Part shown: positions 1 to 11,453 of the stretch, piece by piece | Position numbering within the stretch: the stretch's first letter is position 1 | Layout of the letters: each line of letters starts with the position of its first letter | Assembly: GCA_025093555.1 (NCBI GenBank) | Contig: JAIWNF010000017.1 | Location: 434,001-498,000, forward strand | From: Circinella umbellata | Lineage: Eukaryota > Mucoromycota > Mucoromycetes > Mucorales > Lichtheimiaceae | Length of the DNA: 64,000 nt | Reading direction: 5' to 3' | Translations under genes and position numbers: made by a program | Notes under the pieces: model-generated | What the model saw: only the letters and a program-made list of their open reading frames with translations | Database searches by the model: none | Told to the model about the DNA's origin: nothing

Positions 1-1399
1 CATCTACTTCTTCATCAAGACCATCTTCACCTTCTACTAGTGAAACTGTAGGTGCTGCTGCTGTAGCTGCATCTCTTGCAGCTGCATTGGCTGTTGGTCA
101 ACGAGATGATTCAACACCAAGTCTTCATCCTAATGCAGCTTATCATAAACCTACTACAGATTATTTTCCACCTTCACCATCCTCTAGTTTATCTTCACCA
201 CAATCTTCTGAATCACCTTCTACTACTGCTAATACTATGTTTGGTGAAATGAAACGAGCTTTATCACAATATCAGCAAATTCGTTATTTAAGTATAAGAA
301 GACGTAAATCAAGTGCTACATTGAACAATGATAATAATAATAATGACGATGAAGAAGAAGAAGAAGAACAACCATCAAATCAAATAAAACAACCTTTGAA
401 ATTACATGAAAAATATAGCGGATATCGTAAAGGAAAGGTGATTGGAAGTGGCGCCACAGCCGTTATTAAATTATTGGATTTAAATAAAGGAACAGATCAA
501 CATACCGTCATTGCAGTAAAAAGATTTCGTAAAAAAGACCGAGATGAAACCGAACGTGAATATAATAAACGCATGACGAATGAATTTTGCATAAGTAAAG
601 TTCTCCGACATCCTCATATTGTTGAAACATTTGATTTAGTTCAAGATCATAAAAATAGATGGTGTAGTGTGATGGAATATGTAAGTCATTAATTAACCTT
701 TTCTACCTTTCCTCTCTCTCTCTCTCTATAAATCACTCATTTCTCTTCCTTCCCCCCCTTAAATATATATATGTATAGTGTTCAGGAGGAGATGTATTTA
801 CTATATTACAAGACTTTGATCTTAATGATAATGAAATTGATTGTTTATTTAAACAACTTTTATTGGGATTACAACATATGCATCAATGTGGAGTTGCTCA
901 TCGTGATATTAAACCAGAGAATTTAGTCATGACAACAAAAGGTGTATTAAAGATTACAGATTTTGGTGTTGCAGACGTTGTACAGACTTGTTTTGATGAA
1001 AAAGCAAGGGAATCTCGTGGTCAATGTGGATCTGAACCTTATTGGCCTCCTGAATTATTTAATCGTAGTGACAAAACAAAGATTGCTGAATATGATGGTC
1101 GTGCATTAGATATTTGGAGTGCTGCTGTAACATGGCATTGTTTTATTTATCGTCATATACCCTTTCTACAAGCATGTACAAAAGATCCTAATTATGTTGA
1201 ATTTATCCATAAACGGAAACGAAAAGATTGGATCCCTCTATCCAAATGTAATCAAGATGAAAAAGATTGTTTGTATGGTATGTTTGATCCAAATCCATCT
1301 ACAAGATGGACAGTGGATCAATGTATTGAGTCAAAATGGATTCAAACGGTAAACATATGTACAAGTGAACGTGAACACCGTCATCATATCTTGTCTTAA
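1..1399 (+). CDS. HAL4/SAT4-HAL5-like Ser/Thr protein kinase, 5' end outside window
   Basis: Partial gene, open to the left edge. Exons as read: 1-680 and 779-1399; the 98-nt intron starts GTAAGT and ends TATAG, and splicing joins MEY to CSGGDVF in frame. The N-terminal part is low-complexity (Ser/Pro/Ala, then Asn, then an acidic run). The kinase domain shows a glycine loop GSGATAVIKL, a VAVKRF-like lysine strand (IAVKRF), HRDIKPEN catalytic loop and DFGVAD. The activation segment ends PYWPPEL in place of the usual APE. The P-loop style, a low-complexity N-terminus and a short C-terminal tail after the kinase domain match the fungal HAL4/SAT4-HAL5 (Npr1-related) family, which regulates plasma-membrane transporters and ion homeostasis. 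The family assignment is recognition by eye; a sister Npr1-type kinase is the main alternative. The stop codon is TAA at 1397-1399. Confidence 0.85.
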
Positions 1400-1778
1400 T
1401 AAACTAATTTTTCACGTACACAATCTTTTTTTCCATTTCTATCATCATTCATCATGTTATCTTAATATTATAAACACCTCCCCCTCCCCTCCCTACCCCG
1501 CCAAGATCATCATCATCACGCACCGCACTCATCATTTCATTTTCAACAAATCTTAATAACACATTTAACACTTATATAAAAAATGAATTAATTTTTCTTT
1601 TCATTCAAACAAAATCTATGTCATCCACAGTATTATTATTATTATTATAATTTTTGTTGTTTATAGTATTAAAAAAAGCAGTTAATAATCAATTTCCCCT
1701 TCCCTAACAATCTCAATACCATCATTTACAAATTATATTATTAAAAAAGTATTATCATTTGTTTTTGCTTTTTTTTTG
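1400..1778. other. Convergent 3' intergenic stretch
   Basis: AT-rich spacer between the kinase stop and the FAM72 stop, with the two genes converging. It holds T-rich and short poly-ATT runs consistent with two 3' untranslated regions. No ORF with coding character was seen. Confidence 0.5.
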
Positions 1779-2702
1779 TTATCGACACATTTGATCATAT
1801 GGAATGGTAGTACCCATTAAAAAATCAAGATCTTGTTCTGCACGAGGAAGATTATTCCATAATACCGTTCGTTTTCCTTTTCAAGAGAATTAACTCATGC
1901 ATTAATAAGTTTATATGGACAATAGAATCGATCCACCCCAAAGTTATTTATTCACCCCCGCAACTTTCTCCTCTTTACATCATTTTTTTAATTTAATTTT
2001 TTTTTTACCTGATATATCTTTACGTTCTTGTGGTTGACATGCATCTGAATGAAACATCCAAAAATGTCCATTATTTCCAGCTTGAAGACATTGATGGCAT
2101 GGTGCTACCACATGATATCCAATAATATTACCGCTTAAAAAAAAAGAGATTTATGCACCATTTAATTACTTTTTTTTTATATTTAATTTATCGTGGATTC
2201 AAGTATAAATATATTTACCAATCTCGACAAGCAACATCACGAATACGACAATGACATGTACGTGTTAAATAATCTTTATCCATTAATTGAATTCTAATAG
2301 AAAACGTTTCATAAATAACTTAATTTTTTTAGTGTTGTCAAAAATATAAAAATTGACTTACGAAGTTGCTGGTATATCTGTACTATAAAGTTCAATTTTT
2401 GTATCTGCTAACAAAATGGCTCGCATACCACGAGCACAAACAATTGTTCTACAATGTTTACATAATAATCGATAAACAGGTTTTAATGGTGATACTCTGG
2501 TCGTATTAACATTATTATTATTAATATTATTAGTGGATGATAAAGTGGTGTTATTATTTCGATTATTATTGATATTTGTTGTTGAATCAGTAGTAGTGTT
2601 ATTATTAGTATTATTATTATTTGTGGGTATCGGTATTGCTGTAGTTGTGGTAGTTGTAGTAGTAGGATTTGTGTTGGTGATTGAACTATTGATGGTGCTC
2701 AT
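1779..2702 (-). CDS. FAM72 family protein
   Basis: Four exons on the minus strand: 2702-2362, 2293-2219, 2133-2009 and 1876-1779, all with GT-AG introns and continuous phases, giving 212 aa. The first ~75 residues are Thr/Asn-rich low complexity. The rest is a clear FAM72 core: CKHCRTIVCARGMRAILLAD, then STDIP, the cysteine-rich TCHCRIRDVACRDCGNIIGY, the PCHQC motif and NGHFWMF, with a C-terminal VLWNNLP like the vertebrate family's LLRGNLP. In vertebrates FAM72 antagonises the uracil-DNA glycosylase UNG2 and is linked to neural stem cell proliferation; a fungal role is unknown. Conserved Cys pairs suggest metal binding (inference). ATG at 2702 is the only in-frame start after the low-complexity leader begins, so the exact start is reasonable but not proven. 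Confidence 0.88.
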
Positions 2703-3102
2703 GTCAATAATATTATATAAACCGAGAAAATAAACTGGATGGTTTAATAAAAAAAAATTACTATTACAGAATTAAAAAGAAAGAAAAAAAAAAGCACGAG
2801 AATGGAAAAATATAACGATTAAAAAATAATAATAAAAATAGTAATAACAAGAATAACAATAGAATACGAAATGAACAATGATACTAAATAATAATACTTC
2901 CGAGTGTGTATCTTGCTTGTATACAATAGTAAGTTTTTCACTCGGATAATTTGAAGTGTCTTGCTGTTCGGAAAGGGTATAAGATATAATTAAGGCGGGA
3001 AACAAAGAATATGTATAAAATATTCGGAAGCTATAATGTGGAAGTGTAAAAATAAAATAGGAATGAGGGGGGGAGGAGGAAAGGTGAAAGATTAAATCAT
3101 GA
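2703..3102. other. Intergenic: FAM72 upstream region / DHHC 3' end
   Basis: About 400 nt between the FAM72 start and the stop of the palmitoyltransferase gene, both on the minus strand. AT-rich with A-runs; no supported gene. It presumably holds the FAM72 promoter and the 3' UTR of the upstream gene. Confidence 0.4.
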
Positions 3103-4766
3103 TCATCGATGAGACATTTCAAATGCTTCTTTTGAACCACATGAAGTCGGAAACTTTGTATTTGGATCCACAAGTGTTGAAGACGAAGCAAAAGTCATGA
3201 CAGAAGCTGGTGTAGTAGGATGAAAACTACTCGTACTTGCTCGTGTATGTACTCGAGGCGGTGCATTTATTATCAATGTACCATGTTCTTTTTTTTCCAT
3301 ATTATAATAATTACTACTGTTATGACGATCTCGTTGTTTTCTTTTATGACTTGAATTATGTCTTCCAATCACTTGTTCTTCATCTTCTTCCAAGTTATTA
3401 TGACGACTTATACCACTTCCACCACAATGTCGACGATAATGAGAATGATGATCCTGATTTATTTCTTGTTCTTCGTCACTTTTATTTTCGTGTTCATCAT
3501 CATATTCATCTTCTTCATAATATTCTTCTGAATCTTCTTCTTGTTCTTCATCTTCTTCTTCATCAGTAATTTCTAACCAAGTTCCATCATATTTCCGTAC
3601 AGGGAAATGTAATCCATCCCCTTTTACTTGCTGAGGCCAAAACCAAAGAATCGGTTGAGATCCGAGTACTGCACAAATATTTTGATAGAAACCGAGGTTG
3701 TATGGATATTTTACACTACTAAAAGTAGCTGTTTTGTTGTTTTTCAAACTTTTAAATGTGAGAGCTGTACCCTTTTCCCATCCTTCGATTGTTGTTGTAT
3801 TAGTTGTTAAACAATAAACATGATATCCACTCAAAATACCGACAGTGATAATGGTCGCTGCTGACAATATTAAATTGATTGATAAAAATGCAGCTTCTGT
3901 ATTGGAAGGATATACATTGTACTACCCACATGTAAAGATTACAAATAAAAAAAAAGTCAATATATATGAAAAAATGGGGGGGGGGGCGATAAAAAGTATT
4001 ACCCCTTAACTTTTTTGACAAGTTTCTCTCACACACACAAACGGTCTATGATATATGTTATATATAAAAGATGACTTACAGAGTTCATTTGATGAATAAT
4101 TTGTGCTAATCGTAAAGATAATAAAATAAACAAATAAATCGAACTAGTTTCCACATAAACAATAAATCGTATAAAATGACCATAATTTTGAAATCCAACA
4201 CAATTATTTATCCAAGGACAATGATGATCCATTTTTAATACACAACGTCCACAACTACTGCAATGATGTGTTCTTGGCGGTTTATAATTATTGCATGTTT
4301 TACAAAATCTTGGGGCATGTGTAGATCGTTTTACTTCTATAAAAATATTTTTTGGGTCGGGCATCTATATTTTTTTTGTAATTTTTAATTATGCATATGA
4401 AATTTTTTTTTAATGTATGCATGTTTTTTATACGTTTTGTTGATTAGTAAACAAAACTTATTTTCATCCATTTATATAAATAAACCTAAAAAAGAAAAAG
4501 AAAAAAGAAAAAAGAATCGGAATATATTTATATATACATACGTAGTTACCAGGTACAACTCCTGGATCCGTAAGACATACTAAAGAGTAATTGACATAAA
4601 TCATGATGATAAATACGTTCAATGGAATAAGGATCAATAAAGTTGACAGGGTGGCGCCACCTAAAAAGTTCCAAAGTACGAATATTTGTGATGTAAAAGC
4701 AATAAACGTTGTTAATATTGCTACAGTACCAACGATAATTTGTCCTTTAATCTCTTGCCAACTCAT
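3103..4766 (-). CDS. DHHC palmitoyltransferase, Pfa4-like
   Basis: Three exons: 4766-4542, 4364-4080 and 3921-3103, all phase 0 junctions, 442 aa. Two N-terminal membrane segments (within residues 10-65) precede the DPG motif (DPGVVPGNY). The cysteine-rich zinc-binding domain in exon 2 has CKTCNNYKPPRTHHCSSCG, CVLKMDHHCPWINNCVG, with the catalytic DHHC cysteine, and is followed by NYGHFIRF and two further membrane segments. The short cytosolic tail carries GTWLEITDEEEDEE and a long acidic, His/Asn-rich extension. Family knowledge: DHHC enzymes transfer palmitate to cysteines of membrane proteins; Pfa4 acts in the ER on chitin synthase Chs3 and amino-acid permeases in yeast. The four-TM layout and the length near the DHHC core fit Pfa4 better than Akr1 (no ankyrin repeats). 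The acidic tail is longer than usual. The start at 4766 follows directly on a membrane-protein-like N-terminus. Confidence 0.9.
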
Positions 4767-6066
4767 GGTTGTTTATATTTGTTGCTAGGATACAAAAGAA
4801 AAGAAAACGTGAAAGGGATGACTATTATAAGTTATACAAAAAAAAGAGAGCAGATAAAAAAAACAGGTAATTGACAAAAAAAAAGACCGAGAAAAAGAGA
4901 GAATAGAAAAAAAAAGAGTAAAAATAAAAATGGATTTATATTAAAGGAAATCGATAATTACTTGCAGTAATAGAAAATAAATAAAGGGGTAATGTGAGAG
5001 ACGGGTAGGAGGATAGGTCGAAAAAGGGATTGATGATGATAATAATACTGTTCGTTTATAAATGATAATATATACAATATACAGTTTTGTTCGGTTCGGT
5101 TCGAGGGGGGGTGTGGAGGATTAAGTCGTTATGCCGTCTGGTATATTATTATAGAAAATTATGTATTGTTTTATTTTATTTTTTTGCCGTTAATGAATTT
5201 AATAAAATAAAATAATTGCGTACAAAAAATACATTGCAAAAAGAAATGAAATGAGAAGAGAAATAGAAAAAAAGAAAGAAGTGCAAAGAAAAAGAAGTGA
5301 TACGAACCGGGAAACCAAAAAAAAAAAAGGTATATTACTTTTTTCTGCAGTGTGTAAATGTGTTGCCATGGCACTTGCCAAATAGATCCATAAAACTCGT
5401 GCCGAGACCTACTAAAAAGGATTGATCAGGCTTCTTTTTTGATCGAACGATTGCTTTTGTGTTTTTTTTTATCATAAAGGGTCTTTCTTCTTTTTGTCTC
5501 TCTTTTCTTCTTTTATATTTATCTATTGTATAAATTATAGAAGAATTAATAAATAATACAAACCAGGGTTTATTTTTTATTTATCAAAAATAATATGTCA
5601 AAAAGGTCCCCAAAAAAAAAACTTCAGTTATGACGATCATCTAATATATGTTATTGACAATTAAAAGAATGACGTGCATGATAAATTAAAAAAAAAAGTT
5701 TAAAAAGAAAAGGATTAGTATGTCAGAGAAAAAAAAACCCTTCTGCTTTGAAAACATATCATCTGTTTACTGCAAGGAAAGTTGTATCTTTTTATGCTGA
5801 CTTGAAAAAAAAAAAGGATCGCTCTCCCTCTCAAACCTACAACGACCTCCCCCTTAACCATTTTCTCCTCTCTCTGTACATACGTATCACACAATCTTAT
5901 ACTTTTTCTACACACACGGGATTTACACTCATAATTCACTTTGATAGTTTCAAGTCAAAATCCCATTGAAATCATACCATTTAATACTCCACATACCTTC
6001 TTAATTTCATATATATATACCATTTCATACTTCATAGCCATTTTGACCAAAAAGACGAAGAAAACA
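4767..6066. other. Divergent promoter region
   Basis: 1.3 kb between the divergently transcribed palmitoyltransferase and TPR/F-box genes. It contains A/T runs, a GTTCGGTTCGGTTCG triplicate near 5090 and pyrimidine-rich tracts near 5820-5880. Short ORFs on both strands here have no coding character. Core promoters of both genes must lie here. Confidence 0.4.
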
Positions 6067-8024
6067 ATGACACAAAACTGGAATGTTCAGGATAATATCG
6101 AAATGGGCATAACGTTTTTATATGAAGGTTCAATTCAAGATGCCTATGCATTTTTTACTATGGCTCTCAATCTCGAACCACACAATGTCTCAGCCTTGTC
6201 CTTTCGTGCCAAAACTGCCTTAAAACTCAATGACAAATGTCGTAATACAGCACTAGAAGATATTGAAGCAGCTCTGCGTGTCGATCCCTGTAGAGGAGAA
6301 CTTTATTTGATTGAAAACCAAATTTTATTAACCAAACCGGGACAATATCAAGAAGCTTTGAAACGACTACAAAAAGCCCAATTCAAAGTATTTCATGACG
6401 ATCCCTATATTCATCAAATTTCTGAACAATTACAAAAACAAAAGGCAACACAGATGAATTATATCATGGATTTGCCAACAGAAATACTTTATCATATCAT
6501 GTCATTGTTAAGTTTTCGTTCACGCATTCCATGCTTGGCGGTATCTCATCGATGGCGAGATAGATTGAAACATATATCTGATCTTTGGCGTGATTTGGAT
6601 TATTCAGAAGCTGTAGTAGGAAGGAATAATTATTCTCATGCGACATATTATGGGATGGCATATAATCGTTATACTCGAGCTATCCATGACCGTCATTTGG
6701 AATCGTGTATTGTGTCCAGTGTGGGTTGCTTTATGGAATGGACTGATATTAGAAAACTTAAAATCCCACTGTCAAATGAGATGGTGGAAAAACTGTTAGA
6801 GAGACGGCCGGCGTTATATGAAGTGTGTAAGTGTATTAGTAAATTATGTGATATATATATTATATATATAAAGAATAAGTTTAGTTACTATTATTGACTC
6901 ACTCATTTTTCTTTCTGTACGTAAAAAATAAAATAAAACAATATCATCACACAGCTTTCATGTACACGGAATCACTTATAGATTCGCTTGTACTTCAGCT
7001 TCTTATACGAGAGATCGGATCTACTTGGCGTAAAATTGAAATTGATTCGAACCTCGAACCGTTAAACTTTTTTAATACCGCTTCCCTATATTGTCCACTT
7101 TTAAACGATCTTACAATTCAACGATGTCAATCACAACGGAACATACCTCATTCTGTTACTCAACTTTTACATCCCATCCCATCAGTCACTACCCTCCATC
7201 TTTCTCACTGCGTCTTTACCCCAATGTTTCTTATGCTATCCCAACTGTTTCCGGAGCTACACGAACTCACAATCGAAGGAAGCGGTTTTGTTAATTCTCT
7301 TAATTTTCATACTACTTTACGTAATCTCTCCAAACTTAAGCGATTGATACTACGGGATAGTTTCACAACCAATGGAATCAATTTGATATCTTTTCTTCGT
7401 GATGAAAAAGATAAGGAGCAGGAGCAACAGTTGGAATGGCTGGATATAAATGATTTCTCAATAAAAAGGGAAGGCATGTTGACATTGTTGGATACAATGC
7501 AATCAGGAACACTGAAACGTTTTAATGAAGAATTTGTCATGGATAAACAAGTGGATAGAAAAAGATTGAAAGAAGTGATTGATCAAAAACAACCTGCGGC
7601 ACCACAAATGACGACGAGGAGACTTCACCATCGTGCACTAACCCGAGCATTACAACGACGCGAAGCATTACAACAAGACCCAACATTAGAACGGCACGAA
7701 GTATATAATCAACCTCAACCTATGCTACAATTCCAATTGGCACAACAGCAACGCTTAATTCAGATGCGACGACAAGAACAGCAACAATTAAATGAGGTAC
7801 AACAACAAGAACAACAGCAACGCTTAAATCAGGTACAACAACAAGAACAACGTCGGCAAGTAATTTTTTATGATTTGACATTAGACGAAGATGATCAACA
7901 TGAAGAAGACGAAGAATATAATGAAGTTTATCAGGAGTTTGGAGATGATTATGACGATACTGTAGGCTTTGCAATTGAACAATTGATTGATCAATACGAT
8001 GAATATCAAAATTTTCGTTGGTAA
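6067..8024 (+). CDS. TPR and F-box protein with glutamine-rich tail
   Basis: Two exons, 6067-6826 and 6955-8024, joined in phase 1 by a GTAAGT...CACACAG intron, 609 aa. Residues ~8-120 form TPR-like helical repeats (EMGITFLYEGSIQDAYAFF, then ALNLEPHNVSALSFRAKTAL). An F-box follows at about 134-175 (MDLPTEILYHIMSLLSF, then WRDRLKHISDLWRDL). The second exon has leucine-rich, LRR-like spacing (LTIQRC, TTLHLSHC, LHELTIEG), then a QQQ-rich segment and an acidic C-terminus. Such proteins are substrate receptors of SCF ubiquitin ligases: the F-box binds Skp1 while the LRR part binds substrate; fungal homologues with TPR plus F-box resemble Pof3/Dia2, which act in replication and genome stability. 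The Dia2/Pof3 comparison is inference from domain order. ATG at 6067 is the first in-frame ATG after the UTR. Confidence 0.82.
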
Positions 8025-9762
8025 AATTCAGAAAAAAAAAGCATTTTATTTTACATCCATAAATGGATTTTTTCATCTTTCTCATCTCCTTCCCTCCCTT
8101 TTAAAAACATACTTTTTAAAGCATTACTCGTTCTTTTCTTTCATTTCTTCTCATTATATGATCCCCATCTATACACCTATTTTTTTTTGGGGGGGGGTTA
8201 AGGAGTACTCGTGATATCAATATATACCACATTTTGCGTTTTTCGCTACATAAAATGTTTTTCTTATTTAATTTGTAAATAATATATAATAACAACAATG
8301 CTATAAAACAGTATATTCTGATTGTTTTATGATGAAGAAATTAATCATCCATAAGATTTGATTTTGTCATATTTGTGCTTTTCTTATTTCTTGAAAAAAA
8401 AAAGAAGCCACATATTGTAGGCATAGCACCGGCATCGAATAATATACTAAGGTATAAAAAATGCTTTCAAACGAGCAATCATATATTGGTTTATGATAAA
8501 TACATTTACAATATGAGTAAAAAAATGTTACATAAGCCATGCATTCTATTGTATACAGTTTTCATGACAACGGCGGACGACCTTTCATATTTGAAATACT
8601 GTATCAGTGGGAGTCTTTGCTTCAAGTTCATCATACACTAGATCCCCGGTTTTTTCCAATGTGGCAATTCCTTCAAAAAAGTTGCGGAACCCGGGGTTTT
8701 CAAATTTGCGGGAGAGGGGATTTCATAGTTTTGATCTTTATAGGTGACAGTTCCAGTCTATATACTACGTATGTGGGTATCTACTTTTTTTAATCAATGT
8801 ATTAAATACACTTTAATCATCCCTTAATAGATGGAAATCGGTAAAATATCCTTTGCAATTTGTGATTTGCAGGGTTTACTAAGTGTATTGTGACATTTAC
8901 TTCAAAGTTGCGGAACCACGGGTTTTCGATTTGGTGGGAGTGCAAAAACTTAGCGCCTACTGTAAATAGAACCTTTGTATATAGGACGTGTAACTAATAG
9001 TACGTATATACGTATCAATGTTTAGATCACATATATAAATCATGATACCACTACAATTATTACTATGTGACCATTTATATAAGGCTATTGTTTTAACTAT
9101 AATGAGTAATATATTCATCTTTTTTATTATTTCTGATAAAAGATATAACTCATCTTTGGCTTACCTTTTTCGTCCTTAACTAATTTTTTTTAATGAACTT
9201 GTTAATTTGTGTCTTGAAAAAAAAAGTCGACCTAAAAAGTAGATTTTTCATTTGATTTATTGAAAAAAAAAGAAAGACTCCTTGTGTACCATTATGATTT
9301 TTGTCAGATTTTGTAAATTTAATAGTTTGAATGTTATTGCATAAATAATATACATATACATATTGTTCTTGTTGTACCACAACAATAGTCTATGCTACAT
9401 AAGTACGTACGTACAGTATACATTATCTATATTTATAATACAAGCTTTTTTTAAGAAAAAAAAAGATTCATTGAGAATTATAGAAGCTTATTACGTATGT
9501 ACTATATCTAGTATATACATATAGTAAAAATCACAAACAAACAAATATTTAGAAAGACTACGTACTACGTGTGAGAAAAAAAAAAGACAAAAAATATATA
9601 TGTGTTTATTTTATTATCCTAACTTTATATTCATTATTATGAAGATACTTTTCTCCATATTGCCTTTTTTAAAGATGATAAATATAAGAATGTGCTAATA
9701 TATTGAATGGTTAAGTATATAAAAAGAAATGAAGCTGACAGCAAATTTATAGTAAAAGAAGA
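8025..9762. other. Convergent intergenic region with two diverged direct repeats
   Basis: 1.7 kb between two convergent genes. It holds a pair of ~34-nt direct repeats at 8681-8714 and 8907-8940 (GTTGCGGAACC then CGGGTTTTC), several A-runs and palindromic TACGTACGTAC near 9402. ORFs here are short and without coding character. No gene was supported. Confidence 0.45.
8681..8940 (+). repeat. Pair of diverged direct repeats (GTTGCGGAACC...GGGTTTTC)
   Basis: Two copies, 8681-8714 and 8907-8940, each preceded by TTCAAA(n) and sharing GTTGCGGAACC, CGGGGTTTTC/CGGGTTTTC and a following ATTTG-G-GGGAG. They lie 226 nt apart in the same orientation. No inverted termini or target duplication was recognised, so they may be remnants of a repeat rather than an intact element. 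Confidence 0.5.
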
Positions 9763-10625
9763 TTAAGAACTATAGACGCGAAGAAATGTAGTAACTTGTT
9801 GTCGACAAATTGGACATTGATTGTTGGTTGTCTTTTGCTACGTATTTCATCATCAAATGACATTATTCTTTTGTTAGTATATGTGTGAGATTAAATAAAC
9901 CTTCCCGTTAAAAGAAATCATACTTACAGCACACTTCATACAACTTGCCAAATGTCTACAATCTAAAAGTAAGCAGTCCATCTTATTATCAAAACAGATT
10001 GTGCATAACAAAACACCATCCTCTTTTTCTTCTTTCATCTTTTTAATTTGTTTTTGGTGCTTCTCTTCCAGCTCTTTCAATTGTGATTGATGTAATCTCT
10101 CTTGCTCTAGTTGTGACTGATGTCTTGATTCTTTTTCTTTTTTATCATGTATTTCATTTCTCCTCTTTTCCACTAACCGCTTCACTTGAGGGGCTAATTC
10201 TGTAAATTCATAATCATTTAATTGATTGGCATAATGAACAATAAGAATATTTTCAAGTGTTGCTCTTGATAAATGACTTGGGTCCACTTCACGTTGAATA
10301 ATATCATCGAGCGAAGCCATTTCTTCTGCTTGAGAGGAAGATTTTTGTTGTTGCTGTTGTTGCTGTTGCTTTTGTTGCTGCTTTTGTTGTTGTTGCTGTT
10401 GCTGTTGCTTTTGTTGCTGCTTTTGCTTTTGCTTTTGTTGCTGCTGTTGCTGTTGCTGCTTTTGCTTTTGCTTTTGCTGTTGTTGTTGTTGTTGCTGCTG
10501 CTGCTGTTGCTGTTTTTGCTTTTGTGATTTTTGCTGTTGTTGCTGTTGTTGCTGTTGCTGCTGTTGCTGCTGTTTTTTTTGCTTTTGTTTTTTTTGTTGT
10601 TGTTGCTGTTTAGAAAGACTGCTGC

Positions 10626-10671
<46 letters not shown>

Positions 10672-10971
10672 GCTGTTGTTATTGTTATTATCGTTACTAT
10701 TCATGTTATCCAAATACCATCCCAAGGTGGATATTTGACGACGTGCATTTGAAGCTCCCCCTTGGCCACGATTAGCTAATGTGGGATTCGTTGTTGACGA
10801 CAATCCATTTTGCTCAAAACAGTCATCAATCCATGAATGAATTGGTGCATCCCACGTTCCTGCCTGAGGTGAAATCCTGTCTCGAGCTTCAGGTGGGGAA
10901 GGTCTACTCGTATAAGGAAGTCTCCCACTATTAGTATCGCTGTTATCTGTAGAAGTAAATAAAGAAAACAT
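9763..10971 (-). CDS. RING-finger protein with long polyQ and polyN tracts
   Basis: Two exons, 10971-9928 and 9837-9763, phase 0 junction, 372 aa. After a ~75-residue Ser/Pro region the protein has a polyN run, then ~90 residues of almost pure Gln with interspersed Lys, then a charged coiled-coil-like stretch (QLEQERLHQSQLKELEEK). The C-terminus is a C3HC4 RING split by the intron: CTICFDNKMDCLLLDCRHLA, SCMKCA, then QCPICRQQ. The CRHxxxCxxC spacing resembles the RINGs of IAP- and MGRN1-type E3 ligases, so ubiquitin ligase activity is likely. The second exon is only 25 codons and completes the last zinc ligands, which strongly supports the splice. An in-frame GTG/ATG at 11028 would add 19 hydrophobic residues; 10971 is preferred because that leader looks like UTR. 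Confidence 0.8.
10338..10672 (-). repeat. CAG/CAA (polyQ) and AAT (polyN) trinucleotide tracts
   Basis: Imperfect CAG/CAA repeats (read on the minus strand) from about 10338 to 10612, then a nearly pure AAT run at about 10627-10672. Both are inside the RING gene and translate as polyQ and polyN. The opposite strand gives a spurious polyleucine ORF. Confidence 0.9.
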
Positions 10972-11453
10972 AACTCTTTTTTTATATGAATGAAAAAGAA
11001 AGTAGTAAAGAAAACAAAGAACAAACAAAAAAACGTAAAAAAAGCAACACTATTATATGAAGGATTGTGCGCGGCAAAACTTGAAACAGGAAAGGTGCAG
11101 TGTTACAGGTGATGATAACTTGTTTTTGTTTATTAGGACACTGATGTGCATATTATATACGATCATCGAACCAATCATGCTTCCTATCAACTTGCTTTAT
11201 TACAAACTAAAAGATAATAAGTACAATTGATTCCATGACATTTTTATGATAATGTACACCCATCAATTGTATATATGCTTTTATGATAGTAGACAAAGAA
11301 GATCCGCATAAATAAAAAGTATGAGCATTTTTCAATTTGCAAAAAAATTATTCCCAGCGGATGCCTAATTATTTGATATGCCACGTTGTTCATTCAAGGT
11401 AACTTTTTTTTCGAACAGCTCTTTTTTATTATTAATATCATCAGTTGAACTCA
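10972..11453. other. Divergent promoter between the RING gene and PIG-U
   Basis: About 480 nt, AT-rich, between the two divergent start codons. No ORF or repeat of note was seen; it must hold both promoters. Confidence 0.4.

Noticed and set aside
10273..10752. Polyleucine ORFs on the plus strand over the RING gene
   Set aside because: They are the reverse complement of the CAG/CAA and AAT repeats that encode polyQ and polyN on the minus strand; no start context or domain.
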